64,000 bases of DNA, taken from the NCBI RefSeq assembly GCF_958979055.1, contig NC_084888.1, positions 33,971,804-34,035,803 of the forward strand, in the 5' to 3' direction. The notes beneath the pieces were generated by a model. It ran no database searches and had not been told where the DNA came from. It saw only the letters and a program-made list of their open reading frames with translations. This DNA is from Alnus glutinosa (Eukaryota; Streptophyta; Magnoliopsida; Fagales; Betulaceae). The translations under genes were made by a program, and so were the position numbers. Shown piece after piece: positions 1-12,032 of this stretch (the stretch's first letter is position 1; every line of letters starts with the position of its first letter).

Positions 1-640
1 GGCTAGGCTGAGACTAATTATCTGAACCTAATTGTGCCATGCCAACATTACATTTGCCATTCTAATTGCTTTCTATTTCTTAAGCAAACTGTTTCGTTTT
101 GCAGCGTTTTAAGATTATATTATACACGATCTCAAGAGTATGGTAACATCTCATGTATGTGGAGATATAATTATGCGCTTAAGCCTACGCTATTAATTAG
201 GACTTTCATGACCCTACAAGTCAATGCCCATCATAGCAATTAATCATGGAACCTACATAATTTATCATGGGAAATGTTAGTTTTACTACATGTGCACAAC
301 ATGTGCACTCTCCCTCCCCTCACATGAGGGTGGGCCTGGTGTACGTGTTACCACGCATGAAAGGAGTTTCTGAAATGGAGATGGAAAAATGGAGAGGATT
401 AAAGAACGTACCTTATTAGGCTAGCTTACCAAATGACACTAATGAAAAAATTAAAAGCTTTTTTCGTTTCTTTTATTTGTTCACTGTCATCAATTAATTA
501 ATTGGGTCCACAATCAATTAATTTATTATGCAATCCATCATGTGTTGATTAGTTGCATTAATCAGATTTCAAAGTAGATACGAAGAAGAAAAAAAAAGAC
601 AAATAAGATGGTAGGTTTGATAATAGTTCTTTCAAAATAG

Positions 641-672
<32 letters not shown>

Positions 673-1790
673 CCCGCCGTTAACAAACGTAAAAATATTG
701 TTTTTAGAGAAATGGTCTCTAATATAAAAGTGATCCCACACAATTTATGGCTGAGATTAAATTAAAAGCTTTCAATTTTGTTTTACATGATCTCAACGGT
801 CATTATATATTCGTGGTGATCAACCAGTAATAGCAAGCGGGACTTCTCGCCATGCAGACCATCATATCTTTTTATCATCTCTTCTTAAGTTGATGTAAAA
901 CTATTGTTGGATCAAATTAAATCTAATAATAATTTTCTTTGATGATAGTATTTGTTAACGAGGATTAAGGATAGAGCCATAGAGGCGTGGAAAACTCAAA
1001 GGAAGTTCAGCAACGTGAGGATGAAACAAACTCATCCGCTCAGCAGAATATCAGCAATATTTGAAATGGCAGTGCGTATATATGGTTGAAGCCTATCTGG
1101 TTGTTTCTGCTGGGATAATTGAGATAATGGGCCTTGTTTTTACTGGTTGTTTTGAACTCAAATTGCTGTTTATACAGATGCGCTCTTATCATCTCTACTT
1201 TTGAATTACTGTAAATGAATTGTAACAATATACATCAATGAAATACTCTATACCAATATTTTGGTATGTTAAATCAAAATAGTTTACCCAAAATCTCACA
1301 GTATTTATGTATATTTTTATTATACCCATGCCGAAAGAAAGAGAGAAATAAAGAAATATGTAGAAGGAGATTTTGTATTTTTTGGAATTACAATTTTGTA
1401 AAGAGTGTGAATTTTAAAATCGGAAGACCAAACGATGGGCTTATTTATAACTGAGTGAGCTCAATAAAAATGAAAATACAATAAGTATTAAATCAGAAAA
1501 ATTAGGAAATAATTATAACTGATTTACAATAATTATGATGAGCCAGGTATGAAAAGAAATATGGAATATTATCGTAATATTCTCGAAATATTATGATCGT
1601 TAAAATATTCTCGAAAATATTATCATAATATTGCGATAATATTCTATATATATAGAACAAGCTATATATATTCAATATAAAAAATTATTATGTTGTTATA
1701 TTAAAATTAGAAATACGATCGGAATCCCATCCAATAACTCCGTCCATTGCCATATATATCATTGCGCCAGATCCCTTGGCCTCGATCAAT
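1..1790. repeat. Intergenic duplicated block A (direct copy at 44712-46980)
   Basis: No gene is seen here. The sequence is AT-rich and aligns by eye, in the same orientation, with 44712-46980, starting from GGCTAGGCTGAGAC at both sites. The right copy carries extra insertions (a SINE and two MITEs) that are absent here. The left copy has a T-run at about 643-672. Because the right copy follows the last exon of a DUF674 gene, another DUF674 3' end may lie just outside the window to the left. Small ORFs in the block are not conserved and look spurious. Confidence 0.75.
1560..1660. repeat. AT-rich inverted repeat (hairpin)
   Basis: GGAATATTATCGTAATATT and its near reverse complement, ending GCGATAATATTC, flank a short centre, so the stretch can fold into a long AT-rich hairpin. 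The duplicate near 46351-46415 keeps only part of it. It could be a MITE remnant, but I find no clear target-site duplication. Confidence 0.5.
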
Positions 1791-1803
1791 ATATATATAT
1801 AAA
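1791..1803 (+). promoter_or_regulatory. TATA box of DUF674-1
   Basis: TATATATATAAAG lies about 80-90 bp before the chosen ATG at 1883. The same string precedes DUF674-7 near 46978-46990. This promoter type differs from the CTATAAAAAGGGTAAC type of the other copies, so copies 1 and 7 form a separate promoter subgroup. Confidence 0.55.
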
Positions 1804-1882
1804 GCCGTCCTTGTGGGAGTGCAAAGGGTCGCAGAAGAAGGCACATCCAATTAGAGTGAAAGTCCATTCGAAGATTCATAAT

Positions 1883-3525
1883 ATGGCAGATACCAAGGTA
1901 AGCCTGAAGCTTTTGATAGACAAAAAGAGCCATCGAGTGCTCTTTGCTGAAGCAGACAATAAATTTGTTGATTTCCTCTTTAGCATTTTCACTATGCCTG
2001 TCGGAACTGTCACGATGCTCTTACAGAAGCAAAACATGTCAGGCTCCTTGCGTAGTCTGTACAAGAGCATTGAGAATCTGAGTGATATTTACATTCAGCC
2101 AGACCAAGACAAAGACTTTCTGCTAAAACCACAAGTAGCCATTTCTGGTGCTAAAGTCCCTCTCCTCTTGCCAAGCGTTGAGCAGTCAAATACATCCAAG
2201 AAATTGTATAGGTGTGGAAGCCACTACGGCAACGTGTCTCATGACTGGAGAGCAATTTGTCCTGCGTGCAAATGTTCAATGACCACCGAGGTAAGTTACG
2301 TAAACCCACCAAGCGATATCAAGGCATCCTCCTCTGGTGAGGGAGGTTACGTGAAAGGATTGATTACATACATGGTGATGGACAATCTTGACGTGAAGCC
2401 CATGTCCACCATCTCTGCTATCACTTTGCTTAGCAAATTTAATGTCACCGACGTGGGGTCTGTTGAGGAGAAAGTCGTGGATTTTGGCATGGATGAGGTA
2501 TATATAGCATTCTTCCTTTTCTTTCAGTGCATTGTCAAATTAATGCTTCATTTATTTTGGGTCTGTTTCGGTTTGTAATTTCTGTTTGGTGAACATTGAA
2601 CAATAAACTGGTTTTGTTAAGGGTAGTTCTGGTATTACAAGCTAAGTTTGGAAACATGAATTAACTGGTCTTTTTTGGAAGCAATGTGGGAATGTAACAG
2701 CAGATATCACCTAAAACACTGAGCATAGCGTATTGCTCATTCGTTTGGAACTCAATTATTTCAGCAAAAAAAAAAAAAAAAATCAATAGAAGAAATATGA
2801 TAGGACCCCCCTAATATTTTCCTATAATATTCTTCTATAATCATAATCATTGTATATGAGTGTAATCTCTCTATTTTTATGAATTATTTTGTATTAATTT
2901 TTTCCTAGAATAAGTTGAAATCCTCTTCAATGGAGGATATAAATGACGACATATGGCAAATCATCTCTAAAAACATTACCTGTGCGCAATAATTGAAGGT
3001 GGATTTCCTCGAAGTGGTCAATTGCAAATTTGATTCTCTCAAAGTGATTGATTTATCCATTTACTTCTCATTTTATTTGAATATTGAACGATAGCAACCC
3101 CAAGTTTCCAAGCAAAATATGGGAATGACACAATTTTTGGAATTGGGAAATAGCCAATCCATCATCCCAAGTCCTTGGCCCTCCAGCATCCATGTTCATG
3201 CACGTTTACTGCCCACCTACTCATCAATAGCTTATTAATTTTAGTGGAACATTTGTGTATCATCTTTCTCTTCGTCATGGGATGATTTTGAAGTTTCTTT
3301 TTCTTGTGTATGTTTGGACTTTCTGTAGTAGGTGTTTGAATAAAATGTTTGTTCATAAAAAATTGGAAATAGTGGGGATATGTATTACACATGACAATTA
3401 TTTTGTTCCTTTATCTGGTCTGTTGTTAGGGTGTGAGATTACTCGTGGCTTCTTTGCAATCGAAGACTGTTCTGACTGATGTCTTCCTGCCGAAAGATCG
3501 GAACCATACTGTTAATGAGGAGTAA
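1883..3525 (+). CDS. DUF674-family protein, copy 1 (two exons, apparently intact)
   Basis: Exon 1 is 1883-2497 (205 codons). The intron starts GTATATATAG at 2498 and ends TTGTTAG at 3429. Exon 2 is 3430-3525, giving about 236 aa. The protein opens MADTKVSLKLLIDKKSHRVL, then carries the family segments FVDFLFSIFTMPVGTVTMLL (about 34-55), SLYKSIENLSDIYIQPDQDK, an internal ICPACK cysteine pair with an upstream YRCG (about 112-138), GGYVKGLITYMVMDNLDVKP, and VVDFGMDEV at the exon junction. Exon 2 encodes the tail SKTVLTDVFLPKD. The family is DUF674 (PF05056), a plant-specific domain of unknown function often found in tandem clusters. I chose the ATG at 1883 because the in-frame ATG at 1811 falls next to the TATA box. 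No lesion is seen. No function beyond the family can be stated. Confidence 0.85.
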
Positions 3526-5188
3526 TTCCAGCAGATGTTGAATGAAGGCAGTGTTGCTTCACATTGCTCTTTTAATTTCAAGGCGCAAGAACTTTGTGGG
3601 ATATTTGATCCAAAGAAGTATCTTTGAGAGTGGTACCATGTTTCTCATGTTCTGTTTCAGACCTTTTACATTCTATGTTAATCAAACATTATCTAGAGTG
3701 GTAATATATATGTTTTTTTTATTTGTTTGTTTCTAAAGCAGCAAATGCTTTAATTATCAAATTAATAAGTTAATTCTAACCGGCCTGCTATTGCCGAGGA
3801 TAGTCCCGATTTTGGATGACCTGATATACAACTTAGTTACAATTTGGTTGGATTGAAACCAACCTGATCATATAGTTGCCATGCTCGTCGTGGCTTTCCA
3901 ACTCGTGTTACGTCACTGTATAGAGTAGGTCGTCTTGAAAGTCGGATTAAGAAATAGCCAATCCTTCCCGAGTATTTGACTTTTGGAACCTCAGGTTGTA
4001 AGTGAGGGCCATGTGATTATTCTAGAATCTAGCCCTCCAGATCATATGGAAATTCAGCCCCAGAAAAAAGAGTAATGCTGTTATTTATATCAATTTCACA
4101 TTGATTGTGACGTAGCATGTTTTTCATATCGGTCTTTTTAAAAAAAGAAGCCACTTAAAATACAACATGTTAGCAAAAGAAATTAGTGTAAATATTGAGG
4201 TGTAACAACAAAGAAGCCACATTAGAAAAATTTAGGCCAAACCCAACTATGAGACTGTTGGGCCATTAGGTATTCAAAGACACTTCTGGTGAGCAGAGGC
4301 CCTTCGGACCCTAGCGAAGTTGAAGAACTGCCCTGAAATCTGTCCCCTTTCATTTTATTTTTTTTTCTGGTCTGTTTTGCAAGTTGGAAAATATATACAA
4401 TTGGAAAGAAAAAAAAAAAAAAAAAAAAGATGTCCGGAATTTAATTCTAATTAATCTCTTGAGTATATATATGCAGTCCCTCTATCACATATGTATAGGA
4501 TGATAATCTGAAAAGATTATAGCTCAAAAATATAAAAAAAGTAGATTATTAGTAATTTGTCAAATAAATTAATTTCAGTTTTAAAAAAAATTCTTTTTAG
4601 GACACTTCTTGACAAGCTTTATCCACGTACTTTTTCAATTTTTTTTTTTGGAATCACGAATATTTCTGTTTGACTCAGCAAAACACAAAGGAAAACTAAG
4701 AAATGCTTTTTATGGGTCGCAAATTTTCTTTTGGTTTCTTGGCAACCAAGCTATGTATTAGGCTATTGTCTTTTGTTTTAATCTTTCTCAGTGTGGAGAA
4801 AATTTATGATTGGATTTTGGATATGTCCTGTTTTGTGAAAGTTTCTTAATGGCATGGGTTCCAGCTATTAGAATTCTTAGAAGTTGGGAGATTGGAAATG
4901 GCCATAATTTTTCATCATTTGCTGCGTGCTTTCAGCCTTGATGTTGTTTTGTCAATTATGTTATCAAGCTTGGGCAAACAGTGAGAAAAGAGCTCAATGA
5001 AATTTTCGGAAAAGAAACGCATGCTTTCTTGAAAAGCAACTTCCGTATATACCTTTTACTTTTTATATATAATTTAATTATTGAAGTTTATCATCTTCTT
5101 TCAAACTCGTAATTAATTTGATTGCAATCAAACTATGATAACAAAGTCATTATTTCTTATCAAAAAAAAAAAAAAGTCATTATTTTGT

Positions 5189-5222
<34 letters not shown>

Positions 5223-5513
5223 AGTGAATTTTGTATGTACAAAAATTTCCATTGCAGGAAATTCTTTTAATTCGGTGTGTATAAAGTGTTACATGTTTCT
5301 TAATATTTGAAGAATATATATATTTTTAATATCATTCTCACGTACTTTTTTACTAGTATTAAAATAAAATAAAAAATGTTTTTCATATTTCAAAATACAC
5401 GTGATGTATATTTTTTTTTTTGATGAATTAAATACACGTGATATTTACAGAGTCTAATTTGAAAAAATTCTTACAACTTTATAGGAAATTTGTATCTCCA
5501 TATAGCCTGAAGA
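3526..5513. other. Intergenic region between DUF674-1 and DUF674-2
   Basis: No gene is seen. 2580-4640 (the intron and 3' flank of copy 1) is recognisably related to 10960-13030 downstream of copy 2, so the two units share an older duplication. From about 4761 the sequence matches 48017 onward. Simple repeats include an A-run near 4410-4428 and (AT)n near 5194-5220. The upstream part of copy 2 begins near 5460. Confidence 0.6.
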
Positions 5514-5529
5514 CTATAAAAAGGGTAAC
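5514..5529 (+). promoter_or_regulatory. Shared DUF674 core promoter, copy 2
   Basis: CTATAAAAAGGGTAAC sits 70 bp before the ATG at 5584. The same string at the same distance precedes copies 4, 8 and 9, so it is a duplicated TATA-type core promoter. Confidence 0.65.
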
Positions 5530-5639
5530 TGCAAGAGAGGGCACTAACTGGACTGGATCCTCTTTAGCATTGTCATACCTAAAATGGCAGCAACCAAGGT
5601 AAGCTTGAAACTTTTGATAGACACAGAGAGCCAATATAA

Positions 5640-8600
5640 TGTGAAGACCAAGAAATTAAATATGAAATTTAGTGATTTATAAGTTATGTTTATTAAATAT
5701 ATGGGGTCAAATAACAATTAAGAAAAGAGAGAACTAAATGGGTTGGGGCAACGTTATAATTTAGAGAATATGGGGGTTTTAAAAAGAAAAGAAAAGAATG
5801 GACAAAAGGCCAATCTGGTCAACCCTTTCTCCCCCAACCTCACGTGCAGCCCATCCCACTTCCCCTTCCTTAAGTTCACGCACAGCTCCCCTTCCTCTTT
5901 TCTTCTTTTCCCTTCTTTCTTCTTTCTTCTCAACCAAACTGAGAGACCGACTGACAGAGAGAGTGACGTGAGAGGGAGAGATCGAGAGATGTTGAGAGAG
6001 AGATGAGACTCGGGAGAGGGAGTGATGAACGGATCCAGTGGATCCGTGAGGGGAGACTCGGAACCCAGGGGACCCGATCCTCTGTGGACGGTGGCCAGAA
6101 TCGAAAAACCGGCGGTTCCAGTGGATTTTCGGTGAAGACCCCCGTAGCCTAGACCCGCGACCCGTGAGCTCAAACCCGTGCGACCTGCAACCCAGAACCA
6201 ATGACCCGCGACCCGAAAATTCAGAAAACCCGACCCTCTAGGTGTGGTTTTCCGGCGAATTCTCCGACGAACCAAAGCCGATTTCCGGTGAGACATCTTT
6301 TCCTTTTCTTTGATTTTTACTTGAACCTTCCTTTGATCTATTGTTAGAACCGATTGGGGGTTTTGAGTTTATGGGTTATTATTGATAGATTTTATCTTGG
6401 AAACTTGGATTGAACTTGGTGTTTTATGGGTTATTGATTGTGCTTGTAAATTAGGGCTTATGCTAAGCAAAAATAGTTTGATTTGGGGTTTTGGTTTGAG
6501 ATGAAAACCTAGGGTTTTATTGTGAATTTTGGAGAGGATGGCTGAATATATGTATGTGGATTTATGGAGTATTGGTTGTGTTAATGGATGGTTTTGGTGG
6601 TAGTTTAGAGAGTTTTTTTGATGATGTTTAGTTGGAACTTTGAGGAGTGTATTTTGTTGTTGAAGAGTATGTAAGAATCCCTAAGCTTGATGGGTTGAAT
6701 TAATTTAAGGCTTTGAGGTGTTTAAAACTCTAAATTGTTAATTAGTAGATTAATTATATTTAGAGTGTTAATTAATCCTAAATTATCTATGACTTTTATG
6801 AAAAATAGGTATTAATGGGGTTAGGTTCTAATATTAATAATTTGTATAAATTGGAGATTTTAATTGTAAACCTAAGTATGTAACTATGTATAGGTCTAGT
6901 TAATTAATGGTTGGATTTCTTGTTATGCTTGTATGGGTATGTTGATTAAGAATTGATGTTAGGCTTTGGTGAACATTGGTTATGAGGTATATAGAATTTT
7001 GACGGTAAATGGTGGTTTGTTGATGATTATTGTTATGAGATTTTGGTAGAAGGTATGAGGATATTTCCACTTGTGAGAGAAGTTGGTCTTAATATGTAAA
7101 ATGAAGATTTTGAGTATATGTTGGATAAAGTTGAATCGATTATAGTTGGATTCTTTGCAACGGACCATTTGGGATATTTGTTTAAGTTTTGATTCTTTGG
7201 CTTAGCTTAATTATGTAGAGTGATGATGTGGGGCTTAGGCGTTCACTTGGAGCTTTGGAATATGGTTATGGTTCTATAACCTAATTCCTTATGTGTTTAT
7301 ATAACAAAATAATAAATAGTTAAAGATGGAGATGACAAGGGATTTGTAATTTAATCCAGTTAAGTCCTAAACCTAAACTACTCGGATGGTTAGAAACTAA
7401 TATGAGTAAAAGTATTAAGTGTAACGGTTAAGACTAGAAGAACAAGAGTTGTAAATTATCTTAATAATCTTAAGTCAATAAGTGTATATATATATATATG
7501 TGGTAGGAATGCATAAATAGGCTCTGGGTTCATTTAGTAATATAATTAGATAATTAGTGTTTGTCTATGTATTATAAAATACTTAAGTGTGTTATAAGGC
7601 TATGCTTAGCTTGATAAGCATTGTACGTGTACGTGTATGTGTGTATACATAAACATACATATGCATGTAAATGTGTTAAGTATATGTGGTTAACAATGAC
7701 AATAAGATATAATAATAATAAATAAACAAGATAAGACGCAAACCTATAACTAGTGACTAATCTAATAATAACTTAAGGTGTTTAGCTAGCTTTAGAAGCG
7801 AGTGACGTGACGTGTGAGCATGCGGGTAGTTTATGTGTCATAGAGTATAGAGTTCAATAGCATAGTCTAATGTTACTAATGTTTGCAGGATCGTGTCATA
7901 GTTGGAGACTTCAACGGGTTCTCCAATGTAGAGTTCGAGTCGTGAGTCCAATGCAGCCAAGGTGGGTATTCCACTCACTGAGAAAATATATATTTTTATA
8001 TGTATTGGATTGATAAAAATATATATATTGTTTATGAAGCTGAACCAACCATATGATGAAATGTATATGCTTTGAGATGATTTATTAGTTTCGATTATGT
8101 TTAAACTATATCAATGATGTTTAAGAGATAGTGCAAGAGTGAAAAGTATTGACTAGATTTAAAGTGTTAAGTTCTGCGGTTGAGATTTAAATTATGCAAA
8201 TTGTTTGAGAACATGTCATGTTGAAACTGCGTAGATTTGATAAAGAAACTAAGTTTTGAATGATTTCAAAGTGTTGGGTAAAATGCTGGATTTGTTTAAT
8301 TTTAAAAGGACGTGATTTAACAACTGCATGATTTCAGCGTGACACAGTAGTGAAATATATACTGGTCAAGCACGGAACATTGAGCATGTAGTATAGAGCA
8401 TACATACCAGCAGTATCAGTATATCAGCAGCATAATAGTATCAGCAGCATATCAGTATATCACCAGCATAACAGTATCAGCAGCATAACAGTATCAGCAG
8501 CATATCAATATCAGCAGCATTATTAGCCCCAGTTCATGCATAGCATATATAACATTGTTTTGTGAGAGATGTTTTTATGTTATGAGTAGTTTTACTAGAC

Positions 8601-9740
8601 GTATTGGTATGCATAAGAGTCTTTATGAAAAAGATCTTACGTATATTTCTATCGGATAGTCATGTGTTAATATCATACATTGAACTTGAAAGTACATGGA
8701 TACATGACTACCCAGGTGCGAGTAATGACATGTCTATGAGTAGGAAGGTTGACTGTTCTTGTTCATCAGGAAAGACGTGTTAGCATGATTGAGTTTAACT
8801 CTAGTACTCTCATGATCTACTGGCGTCAAGGCACGAAGCTGAAATATGATTAGAGATAGTGTTGCGAGTGTTTTGTTGAAGGATGTTATCCTAGTACGGA
8901 AGAGTAAGATGCCATGTTCTTTGCTTAAGACCTATGTGTATACGTGATATCTGTGATGGAGTGATCGTGTGCACATATGTCCAAGCGACCGGTGAAAAGT
9001 ATTATTATAGAGGGGTCTATATGTAGAAACTTCCAAGGAGGGATGTCTGGAACTTCTACATGTTTTCACAGCTATATAGTATGTTTTAAATGATTTCTGA
9101 ATAGTCGGTGTTTGCTACATTAGCTATTGGTAAATTGTGGCTAATATAGTGCTCGCACGACTAAAAATAAAATAAGGGTTGGTTCTTTGTGAAAACTCAG
9201 TTAGTCTTATACCACTGAGGTCTTAGTATGAGGTATACTAAGGCGGTGAACTCATTATTTCACCTATGCGGATGTGGATACCACCACAACCGTGTAGATG
9301 ATGTTTCTTTGGCTGCAGGTACTACGGTATAATCGATGGGTCGGTAGCAGTGTGCTTGGGATATTATGACTGAAGCTCGCCGCGACAGTTGTAATTGTTG
9401 GACCACGGGTTGTCCACTATTTTATAGGTTTGGTATGACTTGTGACGTTTGTGTCACTTATTCTTTGTTAAGCCATTATTGTTATAGTGTTAATAAGACT
9501 CAAACATATAGATGTTAAATGGCTCTTTGTTGTAATTAACTTGTGATAGATGTATGAGTTGTAATTTCCGCTATTCAGATTTATGTTTCCGCTGCATAGA
9601 TAGATGTATGTTATACTCTGATTATCAGGTACATGTTATGGGGCATGTGCCATATGTTGGCTGAGCGACACGTAGTCGTGCCACTGCGATGACTCGTTTT
9701 ATGTTTGTATATATATAAAAAAAAAAAACGGGTCGTCACA
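5640..9740 (+). mobile_element. Long solo LTR (about 4.1 kb) inside DUF674-2
   Basis: The stretch runs TGTGAAGACC...GGGTCGTCACA. It interrupts the DUF674 reading frame and is homologous, in inverted orientation, to 23551-27912. The 5-bp host word GCCAA occurs on both sides (5630-5634 and 9741-9745), although five extra bases (TATAA) separate the left copy from the TG. No gag, protease, RT or integrase coding is seen, so I call it a solo LTR of a long-LTR retrotransposon. Both ends read TG..CA on either strand, so orientation is uncertain. The + orientation is preferred because of the pyrimidine-rich leader-like stretch near 5880-5930. ORFs within it are not conserved proteins. Confidence 0.7.
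8395..8525. repeat. Short tandem repeat CAGCAGCATA/TCAGTATA inside the solo LTR
   Basis: Repeated words such as ATCAGCAGCATA and CAGTATATCAGCAG run through this stretch. The inverted counterpart occurs at about 24775-24900 in the other LTR copy, so the array is part of the LTR family. Repeat number differs between the copies. Confidence 0.7.
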
Positions 9741-10297
9741 GCCAACGGGTGCTCTGCCGGTCGGACTTGTCACTAAGCTCTTACACAAGCAAAACATGTC
9801 AGGCTGCTTGCATAGCTTGTAGGAGAGCATAGAGAATCTGAGTGATATTTACATTCAGCCAGACCAAGACAAAGACATTATGCTAAATCCAAAAGTAGCC
9901 GTTAATTTCTGGTGCTGAAGTCCCTCCCCTCTTGCCAAGCGTTGAGCAGTCAAATCCGTCCAGGAAATTTTATAGGTGTAGAGGCAACCACGGCTACGTG
10001 TCTCATGACCAGAGATCAATTTGTCCAGCGTGCAGGAGTTCAATGACCAGCGAGGTAAGTTGCGTAGACCCACCAAGCGATATCAAGGCATCCTCTTCTG
10101 TTGAGTGAGGTTACGTGAAAGGGGTTATTACTTACATGGTGCTGGATGATCTGGACGTGAAGCCCATGTCCACCATCTCTGCTATCACTTTACTTAGCAA
10201 ATTTAATGTCAGGGACGTAGGGGCTGTTGAGGAGAAGGTGGTCGATTTCGGCATGGATGAGGTATATATAGCATTCTCCCTCTTCTTTCTGTGCATT

Positions 10298-10910
10298 TGT
10301 TAAACCTATGGATGCAGCTGTCATAGAAACAGCCCAAGCCACTGCCACTGAGGTAGCACACATGGCACCAAAGGCAACTGCCAGCAAAGTAGCAACACAC
10401 ATGGCACCAACGGCTACTGCCAGCAAAGGAAAGTCTCAAGACTTGCGTGGAGACAATCAGCCAACTGTCGATACTGCAGACATCACAACTGCCAATGCTG
10501 CAGACATCACAGCCACCAATTATGCAGCATATCATGCTGCGATACACACCACAAAAGGGAAGAAAGGGAACCGAGATATGTGCAATCAAATGCATTCAAC
10601 ATTGATGCAATCAGATCACAATGATAGATCACAAAGTCATGATATCAAAGGAAACTCGCCATGGATACATTTGACACACTGCCTGCCGTGCTCTTCAAGT
10701 ATACAAAAGTATAGCCGTTGCACTCACAAGGAAAGAAAGCTGGAGGAGATAATTTCATTATAATTAATTACACGTATCAATTCTGATTTGACTGTAAATT
10801 AGAATTATAGTTTTCCTTTCTCTGTTTCTATACAGACTAGTATATATTGATGTAATTGGTTACTTTGAAATTATTGAATAAAAATTTCCCTCAGTTTATC
10901 ACTTCCTTTA
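10298..10910. mobile_element. 613-bp insertion in the intron of DUF674-2, LTR-like
   Basis: Copy 8 reads GTGCATTGTCAAG across this point. Copy 2 has GCATT (10293-10297), then TGTTAAACC..., then GCATT again (10911-10915). This is a 5-bp duplication around a 613-bp insert. The insert starts with TG like an LTR and has an AATAAA near its right end, but it ends TTCCTTTA rather than CA. A degraded solo LTR is the best guess. The 151-aa ORF inside looks incidental. Confidence 0.6.
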
Positions 10911-12032
10911 GCATTGTCAAATTAATGCTTCGTTTATTTGGTTCTGTTTGGGTTTGTAATTTCTGTTTGGTGAACATTGAACAATAAACTCGTTTTGTTA
11001 AGGGTAGTTCTGGTTTTACAAGTTTGGGAATTAACTTGAAATAACTGGTCTTCTTTGGAAGCAATTTGTGGGAATTTAATAGCAGATATCACCTAAAAAC
11101 ATAAGCTTAGGGTATTGCTCATTCATTTGGAACTCAGTTATTTCAGCACAAATAAAAAAAAAAAAAAAAAAAAAATCAGTAGTAGAAATATGATAGGACC
11201 CCCCTGATATTCTTCTATAATCATAATAATTGTATTTGAGTGTAATCCCTCTCTATTTTTAGGAATTATTTGGTAATAATTTTTTTCCTAGAATAAGTTG
11301 AAATCCTCTTCAAAAGAGGATATAAATGACGACATATGGCAAATCATCACTAAAAACATTAACTGTGTGCAATATATAATTGAAGGTGGATTTCCTCCAA
11401 GTGGTCAATTGCAAATTTGATTCTAGCAAATTAAATATGGGAACGACTGGAATTGGGAAATAGCAAACCCATCATCCCAAGTCCATGGCCCTCCAGCATC
11501 CATGTTTCATGCACGTTTGCTGCCCACCTACTCATCAATAGCTTACTAATTTTAGTGGAACATTTGTGTATCATCTTTCTCTTCGTTTTGCCCAGTCATA
11601 TATAATCTATGTTTATTATGAAGCGGCAAACATGTCTAAGAGAACAGAAAAGGATCAGGCAAAAGAAAAAGAAAAAATGCTGTGTAGAACAAGTTCTACA
11701 CTTCTAAAAGAAGTTGAAATCGACTCCTAGCCTGAATTATAATTGGGCTATTAGAATGAAGGTTTAGTCACGGGATGATTTTGAAGTTCCTTTTTCTGGT
11801 CTGCGCGCATTTTCTCTTTTCTTCTATCTGTTTGTACTTTCTGTAGTAGGTGTTTGAATAAAATGTTTGCTCATAAAAAATGGGAAATACTGGGATATAT
11901 ATTACACATGATGACTATTTTGTTCCTTTCTGTTGTTAGGGTGTGAGATTGCTCGTGGCTTCTTTGCAATCGAAGACTGTTCTGACTGATGTCTTCCTGC
12001 CAAAGGATCGGAACCATACTGCATATTACTAG

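Larger units (their letters stand above)
5584..12032 (+). pseudogene. DUF674-family gene, copy 2, disrupted by LTR insertion
   Basis: The start MAATKVSLKLLIDTESQ lies at 5584-5634. The coding sequence is then split by an LTR at about 5640-9740 and resumes at 9741 with GCCAACGGGTGCTC. Further damage is visible against copy 8. About 52 bp are missing directly after GGGTGCTCT. TAC has become TAG at 9820-9822. Small insertions lie near 9900, and a TGA lies near 10102. Exon 1 would end at 10261 (GATGAG before GTATATATAG). Exon 2 is 11940-12032 and still encodes SKTVLTDVFLPKDRNH and a stop. The intron also carries a 613-bp insertion. It was once like copy 8 and cannot now make a DUF674 protein. Confidence 0.85.

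Noticed and set aside
1811..1882. Upstream in-frame ATG for DUF674-1 (MWECKGSQ start)
   Set aside because: It is less than 10 bp after the TATA box, so it would precede the transcription start. The family start MA(A/D)TKVSLKL is at 1883.
5754..6296. ORF of 180 aa on the minus strand, with a related start (MSHRKSALVRRR-type) at 27140 on the plus strand
   Set aside because: Both lie at the same place in the two solo LTRs and diverge after about 25 residues with changed frames and low-complexity ends. The similarity is explained by LTR homology, not by protein conservation.
8395..8525. CRISPR-like short repeats
   Set aside because: The units are contiguous, imperfect and without unique spacers, in a plant LTR. 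It is a simple tandem repeat.
10308..10763. ORF of 151 aa
   Set aside because: It lies wholly in a 613-bp insertion that is absent from the paralogous intron, is built from simple imperfect repeats and shows no domain.
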